Source of the DNA: Pseudothermotoga_B sp051235805 | Lineage (GTDB): Bacteria > Thermotogota > Thermotogae > Thermotogales > DSM-5069 | Reading direction: 5' to 3' | DNA length: 64,000 bases | Assembly: GCF_051235805.1 (NCBI RefSeq) | Contig: NZ_JBPNXV010000001.1 | Coordinates: 1,860,001-1,924,000 of the forward strand | Shown: positions 24,957 through 33,023 of the stretch, piece by piece | Layout: the number at the start of each line of letters is the position of its first letter | How positions within the stretch are numbered: position 1 is the first letter of the stretch | The notes under the pieces: model-generated | The model's database searches: none | What the model saw: the letters and a program-made list of their open reading frames with translations, nothing else | What the model was told of the DNA's origin: nothing | Position numbers and translations under genes: made by a program

Positions 24957-25484
24957 ATGCGGCAGCTTGACGAATTCACAGTTGAGTATTTTCAGAACAG
25001 CGATGAGGCGAAGAAAGTCTATGAAACGGTGCAAAAACTCGAAGTAGAACTCGGCAAACCTCTGAAGATGGGAAATAACGAATACTCTGGCAAGGTACAC
25101 ATCACAGTGTATGCCGTGGACGACAACGAGGAATATCCTTCTCTGTCAGTTCTACTCGTTTTGCATGGTGAAAATGTTTTAGATCACCTGGTGAATTCTG
25201 GGGCAGATTTCAGTAAAACGGATAGACTTGAAGAGCTGGATTTTGTCAAAAATTTCTCCAAAGAACCTGCCTCTCTGGTAAACTTGGATACGATCGATGG
25301 AGATCTTGCCATCATAGAGAGCGGCGTGAACAGCATAATCTGTTTTGTCAGCTTCAACAAAGCGAAAACTTTAAATCAAGAACAGTTGGCACAATGGATA
25401 GTCAGAAAGTATGTTCAAAGACATTTTGATCTCGAAGGCGAATATATTGTGAAAGTGGCGTCAAATTCAGTTCTCGATCTCTGA
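24957..25484 (+). CDS. unknown protein in operon with kdd
   Basis: 175 aa, not recognised. Soluble, acidic, with no signal peptide. Alternating strands and helices (YSGKVHITVYAVDDNEEYPS, LSVLLVLHGENVLDHLVNSG, DGDLAIIESGVNSIICFVSF). A GAGGTGA overlaps the kdd stop and lies 4 bases before the ATG, so translation is probably coupled. Function could be linked to kdd, but nothing in the sequence shows it. Confidence 0.65.
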   Translation: MRQLDEFTVEYFQNSDEAKKVYETVQKLEVELGKPLKMGNNEYSGKVHITVYAVDDNEEYPSLSVLLVLHGENVLDHLVNSGADFSKTDRLEELDFVKNFSKEPASLVNLDTIDGDLAIIESGVNSIICFVSFNKAKTLNQEQLAQWIVRKYVQRHFDLEGEYIVKVASNSVLDL

Positions 25485-25501
25485 GAACTAGGCAGATCTT
25501 T

Positions 25502-25510
25502 TGATATAAT
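25502..25510 (+). promoter_or_regulatory. extended -10 promoter of tRNA-Ser
   Basis: TGATATAAT ends 11 bases before the mature 5' end of the tRNA. CTGAGA at 25481-25486 is a weak -35 (18-base spacing). Confidence 0.6.
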
Positions 25511-25521
25511 CAGTTCAGGTT

Positions 25522-25611
25522 GGAGGCGTGTCCGAATAGGCTAAGGAGCCGGTCTCGAAAATCGGTGGGCTTTTCAAGCCCTTGTGGGTTCGAGTCCCAC
25601 CGCCTCCGCCA
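25522..25611 (+). tRNA. tRNA-Ser (anticodon CGA)
   Basis: 90 bases including an encoded CCA. Acceptor stem GGAGGCG pairs with CGCCTCC (25601-25607), discriminator G. Anticodon stem CCGGT/ATCGG with loop CTCGAAA gives anticodon CGA (25556-25558), reading UCG. A long variable arm (GGGCTTTTCAAGCCC) is characteristic of class II serine tRNAs; the T arm GTGGG TTCGAGT CCCAC is intact. Confidence 0.97.
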
Positions 25612-25631
25612 GGTTTTGTGGGGTGGTAATA

Positions 25632-26477
25632 ATGCAAGTCATCAAGACTGTGTCAGAGATGAAAAACCTTGCAGAAGAACTGAGAAAGGAAAAGAGCATA
25701 GGTTTTGTACCAACGATGGGTTATCTTCACCAAGGGCATCTCTCACTCGTAAAACGGTCGAAAAGTGAAAACGATGTGACCGTGGTGAGTATCTTTGTCA
25801 ACCCGACACAGTTTGGTCCAAATGAAGATTACACAAGCTATCCAAGAGATTTGAAGAGAGATCTGTCAATGCTCGAAAAAGAAAATGTAGATTTTGTTTT
25901 CGCACCAGAAGTAGAAGAGATGTACCCAAAGGATTACTCGACATATATCAATGAAGAAAGACTTTCCAGGTATCTTTGCGGTAAATCCCGACCTGGGCAT
26001 TTCAGGGGTGTCTGCACCGTTGTTGCGAAACTTTTCAACATCGTCAAACCTCACCGAGCATACTTTGGTCAAAAAGATGCTCAGCAGTTTCGTGTTATAA
26101 GGAGAATGGTCAGAGATCTGAACATCGATGTAGAGGTTGTAGAATGTCCCATCGTAAGAGAGCCTGACGGACTTGCAATGAGTTCAAGAAACGTCTATCT
26201 TTCATTTGAAGAGAGAGCTCAGGCAGTTGCGTTGAGCAAGTCTTTGAAATTGGCAGAGAATCTCTATAACTCGGGCGAAAGAAGTGCTTCAAGAATCACC
26301 GAAAAGATCACCGAGTATCTCTCATCTTTCGAGAAATTGAAGATCGATTATGTGGAGGTAGTAGACGAAGAGACCTTAGAACCGATAGAAAAAATCCAGA
26401 GAAAGGCTATTGTGGCACTCGCTGTCTGGGTTGGCAAAGCCCGATTGATAGACAACACAATCTTGGGAGAAAGTTGA
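25632..26477 (+). CDS. panC: pantothenate synthetase
   Basis: 281 aa. Condenses pantoate with beta-alanine using ATP. Motifs: FVPTMGYLHQGHLSLVKRS (HIGH-like), FVNPTQFGPNEDY, GKSRPGHFRGVCTVVAKLF, YFGQKDAQQ, MSSRNVYLS. Normal length. The ATG at 25632 has GGGTGGTA upstream; the frame is open back through the tRNA but that is not coding. It follows the tRNA by 20 bases and may be read from the same promoter. Confidence 0.96.
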   Translation: MQVIKTVSEMKNLAEELRKEKSIGFVPTMGYLHQGHLSLVKRSKSENDVTVVSIFVNPTQFGPNEDYTSYPRDLKRDLSMLEKENVDFVFAPEVEEMYPKDYSTYINEERLSRYLCGKSRPGHFRGVCTVVAKLFNIVKPHRAYFGQKDAQQFRVIRRMVRDLNIDVEVVECPIVREPDGLAMSSRNVYLSFEERAQAVALSKSLKLAENLYNSGERSASRITEKITEYLSSFEKLKIDYVEVVDEETLEPIEKIQRKAIVALAVWVGKARLIDNTILGES

Positions 26478-26478
26478 T

Positions 26479-26985
26479 TTGATCTTAGATGTATTTGTAG
26501 TCGCTGTTGTGCTCTCTGTTATCTTCAAAAAGAGAATCTATCACCTTCATCAGGTTCACGTGAAAATGCTCTATCTGTTTCCCATACCATTTGTCATTCA
26601 GCTGCTTCCATTCGCTCACCGCGGAGTCTTGATGGCAATTTCCTACGGAATACTCTTCTTGATTGTGTTACTCAACACGCATCTCAGGGGTTTCAAGCTG
26701 ATAGCAGTTGGTTCTTTGATGAACGCCTCTGTGATACTGTTGAACAGCGGTAGAATGCCTGTTTATGAGCCGTTTGCAAGGTCATTGGGTTTAGATTTGA
26801 CGATCAAACACACCTTTGTTGACTCGTTCAGCTTAAAACTCTTGTTCGGAGACTGGATCCCAGTCATATTGCCGTGGGGCAGGAGGTTCTTGATAAGCCC
26901 TGGGGACATCTTTGTGTATTTGGGTGTCTTCTTGTTTCTGTTAACAATAGATGATAGGGGAAAAATCACCGGAGAATCATCTTAA
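26479..26985 (+). CDS. DUF5317-type small membrane protein
   Basis: 168 aa, TTG start one base after panC. About five hydrophobic helices (VFVVAVVLSVIF, MLYLFPIPFVIQLLPF, LMAISYGILFLIVLLN, FKLIAVGSLMNASVILL, IFVYLGVFLFLLTI). The block NASVILLNSGRMPVYEP followed by LLFGDWIPVILP and RRFLISPGDIFVYLG matches the pattern I know as DUF5317. Function unknown. Confidence 0.7.
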   Translation: MILDVFVVAVVLSVIFKKRIYHLHQVHVKMLYLFPIPFVIQLLPFAHRGVLMAISYGILFLIVLLNTHLRGFKLIAVGSLMNASVILLNSGRMPVYEPFARSLGLDLTIKHTFVDSFSLKLLFGDWIPVILPWGRRFLISPGDIFVYLGVFLFLLTIDDRGKITGESS

Positions 26986-27057
26986 AAGTACGATCTTTAC
27001 TGAATTTTTCGCCCTTACCTGACGGTTGAATTGCCTTGTTTTCTTCTCAAGTGGTCG

Positions 27058-27066
27058 TGGTATACT
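27058..27066 (+). promoter_or_regulatory. extended -10 promoter of the pentose/RLP operon
   Basis: TGGTATACT (TGn plus TATACT, 5/6). TTGTTT at 27036 is a weak -35 with 19-base spacing. The predicted start near 27073 falls inside the first operator. The remainder of the gap 26986-27129 has only the operators and GGAGGTGA. Confidence 0.6.
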
Positions 27067-27070
27067 GAAA

Positions 27071-27104
27071 TTGCACAAAAGTGCAATAATGCACAAATGT
27101 GCAA
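27071..27104 (+). promoter_or_regulatory. two tandem palindromic operators
   Basis: TTGCAC-AAAA-GTGCAA (27071-27086) and TGCAC-AAAT-GTGCA (27090-27103), with centres 18 bases apart, directly at the expected transcription start. Consensus TGCAC-N4-GTGCA. Binding by the SorC-family regulator at 36137 in the same operon is inferred; repression would fit this position. Confidence 0.75.
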
Positions 27105-27129
27105 GATACTTTCCCGGAGGTGATTTGGT

Positions 27130-28176
27130 ATGAGAAACTTGAAGTTCTTGGTTTTTGCAATGGCATTACTGTTAACGCTCTCGGTTTTCGCACAAGCTCA
27201 GCTTCCTAAGAAATTTGAGAACCCCAAGAACGTGCGTATAGCTTTGGTCAGAGAGGTCGGAGAGGGTAGTTTCTTTGAGCGCTATCTCGCAGGTGCACAG
27301 TCTATGGCAAGAGAACTCGGTATAACACTGCTCGAAGCGACGGCACACGGAGATATGGCGAGAATGGTTACCATGGTCGAAAATTTCATAGCCCAGAGAG
27401 TCGATGCGATCATAATCGACCACGGAAGACCAGACCCACTGATGCCCAAGATTAAAGAAGCTTTGGACAAAGGAATCAAAGTAGTGACCTTTGACTTAGT
27501 TGTCGATGACGATAGAGTTCCTGAAATCGAACAAGATGATTTGCTGATAGGCTATCTCATCAGCAAGCAATTGGCAGTTGACTTTGCAGGGAAAGCAAAT
27601 GTCATCTACGTGAATGTTGGTGGATTCGCCCCACTGGACAAAAGAGACAGAATGTGGCAGATAATCAAGTGGCGTTTCCCTGGCGTCAAAGAACTCGCCA
27701 AGATAGGTGCCGTAACAGGCTCGACGGCAGCAGATACTCAAACAAGAATGGAAGCAGCTATGAAGGAGAAACCAGAAGCCAATGCTGTACTCGCGATGTG
27801 GGATGAGTTCGCTAAAGGTGCAGTGAGAGCGATCATGCAAGCTGGCAAGAGCAGCCAGTTTAAGGTGTACTCAGTAGATGTTACGACTGAGGACATACAG
27901 ATGATGATCCAGAAAGATAGTCCATGGGTCGCAACGGTCGGAACCGATTCATACGCAGTCGGTCGACTTGCAGTGAGAGCTGCAGCAGCACTCGTGGGTG
28001 GTGAAAAATTACCTAAGTACCTGTTGGTAGAGCCACAATTGATCACACGAGAATTTCTTATAAACAACAATATCACCAACATGGATGAACTCGTCAAGGC
28101 ACTTCCAGGCTTGGGCGAGAGCAATTTGGTTTGGCCAGATTGGATAAAGGCTTTGGTAGAGAAAAACAAGAAATAG
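27130..28176 (+). CDS. ribose-type ABC importer, substrate-binding protein
   Basis: 348 aa. Signal peptide (MRNLKFLVFAMALLLTLSVFA), then a periplasmic-binding fold of the RbsB/XylF class: VRIALVREVGEGSFFERYLAGAQ, ITLLEATAHGDMARMVTMVE, DAIIIDHGRPDPLMPKIKEAL, VVTFDLVVDD, VYSVDVTTEDIQMM. First gene of the operon, behind tandem operators. The ligand is probably a pentose or modified pentose (inferred from the downstream enzymes). GGAGGTGA precedes the ATG. Confidence 0.88.
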   Translation: MRNLKFLVFAMALLLTLSVFAQAQLPKKFENPKNVRIALVREVGEGSFFERYLAGAQSMARELGITLLEATAHGDMARMVTMVENFIAQRVDAIIIDHGRPDPLMPKIKEALDKGIKVVTFDLVVDDDRVPEIEQDDLLIGYLISKQLAVDFAGKANVIYVNVGGFAPLDKRDRMWQIIKWRFPGVKELAKIGAVTGSTAADTQTRMEAAMKEKPEANAVLAMWDEFAKGAVRAIMQAGKSSQFKVYSVDVTTEDIQMMIQKDSPWVATVGTDSYAVGRLAVRAAAALVGGEKLPKYLLVEPQLITREFLINNNITNMDELVKALPGLGESNLVWPDWIKALVEKNKK

Positions 28177-28188
28177 GAAGGGGGAAAT

Positions 28189-28211
28189 AGGCAGGGCGTA
28201 ATGCCCTGCCT
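28189..28211 (+). terminator. intercistronic hairpin between binding protein and ATPase genes
   Basis: AGGCAGGGC (28189-28197) pairs perfectly with GCCCTGCCT (28203-28211), loop GTAAT, no T-tract. Probably protects the upstream message or partly attenuates, raising binding-protein output relative to the membrane genes. Confidence 0.75.
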
Positions 28212-28219
28212 TCAACCTT

Positions 28220-29716
28220 ATGGCTGTACTCAGGGGAGAGAATATAGGCAAAGAATTTCCCGGTGTAGTGGCTCTCAGCAATGTGGATATACAGATTGAA
28301 TCAGGTAAAGTACACGCACTTGTTGGAGCAAATGGTGCTGGAAAAAGCACACTCGTTAAGATTTTGACTGGATACTACGATAACTACAACGGTACAATCA
28401 CAATAGACGGCAAAGAAGTTGTTTTGAGAACACCATCAGATGCCCTGCTCAACGGAATAGAAGTAGTTCACCAAGAAGTTGACACACAGTTGGTTCCAAC
28501 TCTTACGGTGGCTGAAAACCTCTATCTTGAAAACTTCGCCACAAATAAGAACGGCGTAATGGTTTTCACGAGTCATCTGAAGAGGGACGCTGAGAAAGAT
28601 CTGAAAGATATTGGCTTTCCTCTGCCGGTTTCTGAAAAGGTAGAGAATCTGTCTTTACACGAGAAACAACAACTGGTGATAGCGAGAGCTTTACTCCACA
28701 AGGTCAAATTTCTGATCTTAGATGAACCTACTTCCTCTTTGAGTTTGCTCGAGGCAGAAAAACTCTTCGATCTTGTCAGAAAATTGAAGATGCGAGATGT
28801 GGGAATCCTTTACATAAGTCAAAGACTTGACGAGATACAGTTAGTGGCAGATGAAGTTACGGTCCTCAGAAATGGCAAAAAGGCTGCACACTTTGATCGC
28901 ATACCATCTCTTTCGGCGATAATTGAAGCCATGCTCGATACCCCTCAAGGCGATCTTTTTCCAAAGAGAGAGCAAAAGGATTTTGAAGAAGAGATCTTGA
29001 GGGTTGAAAACCTCACTTACAAAAACAAAGTGAACAACGTCAGCTTTGGCGTCAGAAAAGGTGAGATATTGGCGATAACAGGCTTGACGGGAGCAGGAAA
29101 AACAGAAATCCTGAAGATGATCTTTGGTGCTTTGCCAACCAGTCATGGAAAGATCTTCTTGGATGGAAAGCCCGTGAGAATAAAAAGTCCTGTTGATGCC
29201 ATCGAGAATGGTATCTATCTCGTACCTGAAGAAAGAAGAAAAGAGGGCTTGATTCTCGACAAGCCTGCAAGAGAGAATATAAGCATACCTTTTTTGAGAA
29301 ATTTCTGTGGATTCTTAGGTAGGGTACTCAAGAAAAATGAATCTTATCATGCCAAAACTTTGGCTGAAAAAGTACGTTTAGTACCGTTTGACGTAGAACG
29401 ACAGGCACAGTATTTCTCTGGGGGAAACCAACAGAAGATAGTAGTGAGCAGATGGCTTGGAGGAAAGCCAAAAATACTCCTGCTTGATGAGCCAACCCAG
29501 GGAGTAGATGTCGGAGCAAAAAGAGAGATTTATCAGCTCATAATGCAAATTGCAAAAGAGTCTGCTGTAATCCTTGCAACCAGCGAGATCAACGAAGCTG
29601 CCGGAATAGCCGATAGAATACTCGTTATAAGGGATGGAAGAATCGTTTTGGAGTTGAACTCTGAAAACGCTGATACGAAAGTGATAATGAGTTATGCAGC
29701 GGGGGTGAAACCGTGA
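28220..29716 (+). CDS. ribose-type ABC importer, double ATPase subunit
   Basis: 498 aa with two ABC domains, as in RbsA/XylG/MglA. Domain 1: GANGAGKST near residue 38, VHQEVDTQLVPTLTVAENL, signature-like NLSLHEKQQLVIARALL, LILDEPTSSL. Domain 2: GLTGAGKTE, YLVPEERRKEGLI, FSGGNQQKIVVSRWL, LLLDEPTQGVDVGAKREIY. The first-domain signature is degenerate, as usual in this family. The stop overlaps the permease start (GTGA). Confidence 0.92.
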   Translation: MAVLRGENIGKEFPGVVALSNVDIQIESGKVHALVGANGAGKSTLVKILTGYYDNYNGTITIDGKEVVLRTPSDALLNGIEVVHQEVDTQLVPTLTVAENLYLENFATNKNGVMVFTSHLKRDAEKDLKDIGFPLPVSEKVENLSLHEKQQLVIARALLHKVKFLILDEPTSSLSLLEAEKLFDLVRKLKMRDVGILYISQRLDEIQLVADEVTVLRNGKKAAHFDRIPSLSAIIEAMLDTPQGDLFPKREQKDFEEEILRVENLTYKNKVNNVSFGVRKGEILAITGLTGAGKTEILKMIFGALPTSHGKIFLDGKPVRIKSPVDAIENGIYLVPEERRKEGLILDKPARENISIPFLRNFCGFLGRVLKKNESYHAKTLAEKVRLVPFDVERQAQYFSGGNQQKIVVSRWLGGKPKILLLDEPTQGVDVGAKREIYQLIMQIAKESAVILATSEINEAAGIADRILVIRDGRIVLELNSENADTKVIMSYAAGVKP

Positions 29717-30735
29717 AGAACAGTTTTACAGAGCGAATGACGAATTTCTTACTCAAGTATGGTGTGATAACTGCTCTGGTTATACTGGTAGTCTTTTTTT
29801 CGTTGAGTACGAGGGCGTTTTTCAGTTTGGATAACTTTTTTGATATCCTCAGAGCCGTTTCGATCTTAACTATTGTGGCTATAGGTGTAACCTTCTCAGT
29901 CGTTGTGAACGGCATGGATGTCTCTGTAGGTGCTGTAACAGGTCTTGCGGTGATCTTTTCTACAGCAATGATGGTAATTTGGCAGATACCTTGGTACTTG
30001 GCAGTCATGGGTTCGCTGTTAATCGGTGTAGGCATTGGCTTGCTCAATTCCTTTCTGATTTTGAGATTACGAATACCAGATTTGCTTGCCACACTCGGAA
30101 CACTGTACTTGGTCCAAGGTCTGCAGATGTGGATTACAAAAGGCGATGCTGTCTACAGAGGTATGACAAACCCGTGGAGCCCTTTGCGTGAGGTCACAAA
30201 GGGATTCATACCGAAGGAGTTTTTAACTATAGGGCAAGGTTTTGTACTCAGAACTGAAAGTTTTCGAGGTATACCAGTACCGGTCATCATAATGCTGTGT
30301 GTGGTCTTTTCAACATGGTTTCTGCTCGAGTTTACGAGATTTGGCAGAGCCTTTTATGCCGTAGGTGGAAATATCGAAGCAGCCAGATTGGCTGGCATAC
30401 CAGTGAGAAAGTACAGAACAGCGGCTTATGTCATCAGTGCTTCACTCGCAACGCTCGGTGGTCTTGTCTTGGCTTCTCGCATTGGGTCAGGAGCTGTCAA
30501 AGCGGGAGATCCATATCTTCTGGATGCAGTCGCATCGACTTACTTTGGTTTTGCCGTGCTCGGTGTAAGAAGACCAAATGTTTGGGGAACCTTCTTGGGT
30601 GCGGTCTTCGTGGGGATCATGCTGAACGGTCTAACCATGCTCAATACACCCTGGTATATACAAGATTTCATCAAAGGATTGGTGTTGGTATCGGCTTTGG
30701 GAATCAGTTTTGCGATACGTAAAGAATCACGTTAA
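29713..30735 (+). CDS. ribose-type ABC importer, permease
   Basis: 340 aa, GTG start overlapping the ATPase stop. About 8-10 transmembrane helices; RbsC-class hallmarks include VVNGMDVSVGAVTGLAVI, IPDLLATLGTLYLVQGLQM, GRAFYAVGGNIEAARLAGIPV and ASRIGSGAVKAGDPYLLDAVA. It forms the membrane channel with the ATPase at 28220 and binding protein at 27130. Confidence 0.93.
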   Translation: MKNSFTERMTNFLLKYGVITALVILVVFFSLSTRAFFSLDNFFDILRAVSILTIVAIGVTFSVVVNGMDVSVGAVTGLAVIFSTAMMVIWQIPWYLAVMGSLLIGVGIGLLNSFLILRLRIPDLLATLGTLYLVQGLQMWITKGDAVYRGMTNPWSPLREVTKGFIPKEFLTIGQGFVLRTESFRGIPVPVIIMLCVVFSTWFLLEFTRFGRAFYAVGGNIEAARLAGIPVRKYRTAAYVISASLATLGGLVLASRIGSGAVKAGDPYLLDAVASTYFGFAVLGVRRPNVWGTFLGAVFVGIMLNGLTMLNTPWYIQDFIKGLVLVSALGISFAIRKESR

Positions 30736-30754
30736 CATGAGGAGGTATCGAAAA

Positions 30755-31954
30755 ATGGAGCCACTGAATGAGAAAAGTGTTTTGGAATATGTAGAAAGAA
30801 CCAACCTGCGAGAAACAGTTTTGGGGCGAGGGAACTTATCACCTGAACTGATTTCCGAAGGCAACGTCAATTTGATATTCCGCATTCGAAACTCCGACAA
30901 TGGAAATTCCGTTATATTAAAACAGGCTCTGCCGTATGCTTGGCGTTATCCAGATTTCAAAATGCCAGTTGATAGACAAAGAATAGAATACGAAACTCTC
31001 AAAATAGAATCGCAGTACGTACCAGAACAGGTACCAAAGATCTACTTTTACGATGACAAGACACATGTCTTGGTCATAGAGGACCTCAAAGAGCTGAAAG
31101 TGATGCGTGAAGCTCTAATAGAAGGTAAAGTCTTTCCAATGGTTGCAAAACACATAGGAATCTTCATGGCAAGGACATTGTTCTACACTTCTGATCTTCA
31201 TCTTTCTTCGGGAAAAAAGAAAGAAATGGTGATCAACTTTACAAACCCCGTTCTGTGCAAAGTTCAAGAAGACCTGGTTTTCACACAACCCTATATAGAT
31301 CACCCCAACAACAAATGGAGTAAGCCACTCGGTGATATAGTGAGACAAATTCACCAGGATGACAGAATCAGGGGTGAAATATTCTACTTCAAAGAACTCT
31401 ACATGACCAAAGCACAGGCACTGATTCACAACGATCTACACACTGGATCAGTTATGCTTGATGAAACAAGAACCAAGGTGATCGATCCAGAGTTCGCCTT
31501 CTATGGTCCCATGGCGCATGATATAGGAACGTATTTCGCAAACTTGGTGATCGCTTATGCGGCTCAGGAGGCTCATAGAACAGAATCAACAAGACACTCA
31601 TACAGACAGTGGATACTCAGCTCTTTCGATGAAACTTGGAAGGTCTTTCAGCAGGAATTTGAAAGAATATGGGAAAGTGACTCAAATGGTGAATGGCCCT
31701 CTGAGAGTTATAAAAAAGATTACATGCGGAGATTATTGAAAGAATCGGCTGGATTCGGTGCTGCTGAGATATTCAGAAGAACCATAGGAATGGCACACGT
31801 TCACGATTTCTGGACAATAGCGGATGAAAACAGCAGAGCGAAGGCAGAGAGTATAGCTCTGGATGTCGCTATTAAATGGATCTACTCGTGGAAGGAATTC
31901 GAGAAGATTGAGGATTTATCGCAGATCGTCAACCAATCAAAACCACTCATCTGA
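30755..31954 (+). CDS. S-methyl-5-thioribose kinase-like sugar kinase (C1 phosphorylation)
   Basis: 399 aa, the normal MtnK length. Protein-kinase-like aminoglycoside-phosphotransferase fold: N-lobe EGNVNLIFRIR and VILKQALPY; catalytic loop IHNDLHTGS (224-232); metal loop DPEFAFYGPMAHDIG (244-258). The last two are the MtnK signature, though the loop reads HND rather than HGD. MtnK makes 5-methylthioribose-1-phosphate; here the partners (ribose-type importer, RLP, transketolase) suggest a related pentose. The start follows GAGGAGGT. The true acceptor is not shown by the sequence. Confidence 0.85.
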   Translation: MEPLNEKSVLEYVERTNLRETVLGRGNLSPELISEGNVNLIFRIRNSDNGNSVILKQALPYAWRYPDFKMPVDRQRIEYETLKIESQYVPEQVPKIYFYDDKTHVLVIEDLKELKVMREALIEGKVFPMVAKHIGIFMARTLFYTSDLHLSSGKKKEMVINFTNPVLCKVQEDLVFTQPYIDHPNNKWSKPLGDIVRQIHQDDRIRGEIFYFKELYMTKAQALIHNDLHTGSVMLDETRTKVIDPEFAFYGPMAHDIGTYFANLVIAYAAQEAHRTESTRHSYRQWILSSFDETWKVFQQEFERIWESDSNGEWPSESYKKDYMRRLLKESAGFGAAEIFRRTIGMAHVHDFWTIADENSRAKAESIALDVAIKWIYSWKEFEKIEDLSQIVNQSKPLI

Positions 31955-31968
31955 AAGGGGGAAATAAT

Positions 31969-33006
31969 TTGAGTACATTCAGATCCATAGAATGGAAAGG
32001 CGACAGATTGGTACTCTTGGATCAAAGAAATCTACCTGAACAGACAGCCTACCTCGAGCTGAAAACAGCTGAAGAGGTTGCCAAGGCAATAAGTCAGATG
32101 ATCGTTAGAGGAGCTCCGGCAATTGGAGTAGCCGCAGCCTACGGAATAGTTCTCTGTGCTCGGAAACTCTCCAAGGATGATAATCCACTTGAAAGACTTA
32201 GAGAAGCCGACGAGATTCTTCGTTCTTCAAGGCCCACAGCCGTGAACCTCTTTTGGGCTTTGGACAGAATGAAGAGAATTTGGGATCAATTCAACGGTTC
32301 TTTGGAGGAGTTGAAGATTCTTTTGGAAAAAGAGGCGATCAAAATTGAAAATGAAGATGTGGAAATGAACAAACAGATCGCCAAGAACGGTGCACAGTTG
32401 GTCCCATTCGGTGCAAAGATTATTCATCACTGCAATACGGGGTCATTAGCGACTGTTGACTATGGTACCGCACTTGGTGTTATACGTTATGCACATGAAA
32501 TCGGTAAGAAAATACACGTTTTTCTGGACGAAACAAGGCCCAGACTACAGGGTGCTCGATTATCTGCTTGGGAACTCAAAGAACTCGGCATTCCTCACAC
32601 GATAATCGTCGACGGGGCAAGTGGTCTGGTCATGAAGAAATTCAAAGTTGACCTGGTTCTTGTTGGCGCAGACAGAATAGCGGCAAATGGCGATACTGCA
32701 AACAAGATTGGAACCTATAACCTCGCTATAGTTGCCAAATATCACAATGTGCCTTTCTATGTCGTTGCACCAACCAGTACGATCGATCTCAAAACACCTA
32801 CAGGTGAAGATATTCCGATAGAGGAGAGAAGTGCCGACGAAGTACGCCGCGTAGGTAGTACTTTGGTTGCACCACAAGAAAGCTCGGTTTTCAACCCAGC
32901 TTTCGACGTAACTCCTGCACAGTTGATCAGCGGTATCATCACGGAAAAGGGAATCGTTTATCCACCTTTTGAGGAGAATCTCAGTAAACTCTTTGAGTCA
33001 ACGTAG
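31969..33006 (+). CDS. MtnA-like aldose-1-phosphate isomerase
   Basis: 345 aa, TTG start. Belongs to the eIF2B-like family of methylthioribose-1-phosphate isomerases. MIVRGAPAIGVAAAYGI (44-60), HHCNTGSLATVDYGTALG with catalytic-type Cys155, LDETRPRLQGARLSAWEL, and GADRIAANGDTANKIGTYN with catalytic-type Asp235 are all present. It should convert the kinase product, an aldose-1-phosphate, to the 2-ketose-1-phosphate. A ribose-1,5-bisphosphate isomerase is a possible alternative in the same superfamily, but the kinase upstream favours a C1-monophosphate. Confidence 0.88.
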   Translation: MSTFRSIEWKGDRLVLLDQRNLPEQTAYLELKTAEEVAKAISQMIVRGAPAIGVAAAYGIVLCARKLSKDDNPLERLREADEILRSSRPTAVNLFWALDRMKRIWDQFNGSLEELKILLEKEAIKIENEDVEMNKQIAKNGAQLVPFGAKIIHHCNTGSLATVDYGTALGVIRYAHEIGKKIHVFLDETRPRLQGARLSAWELKELGIPHTIIVDGASGLVMKKFKVDLVLVGADRIAANGDTANKIGTYNLAIVAKYHNVPFYVVAPTSTIDLKTPTGEDIPIEERSADEVRRVGSTLVAPQESSVFNPAFDVTPAQLISGIITEKGIVYPPFEENLSKLFEST

Positions 33007-33023
33007 CTTCGGAGGTGAAGCAA

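Noticed and set aside
30755..33006. Ordinary methionine salvage (mtnK-mtnA)
   Set aside because: Not excluded, but the ribose-type importer, split transketolase and absence of other salvage genes make a plain methylthioribose route less likely; kept as an alternative rather than the call.
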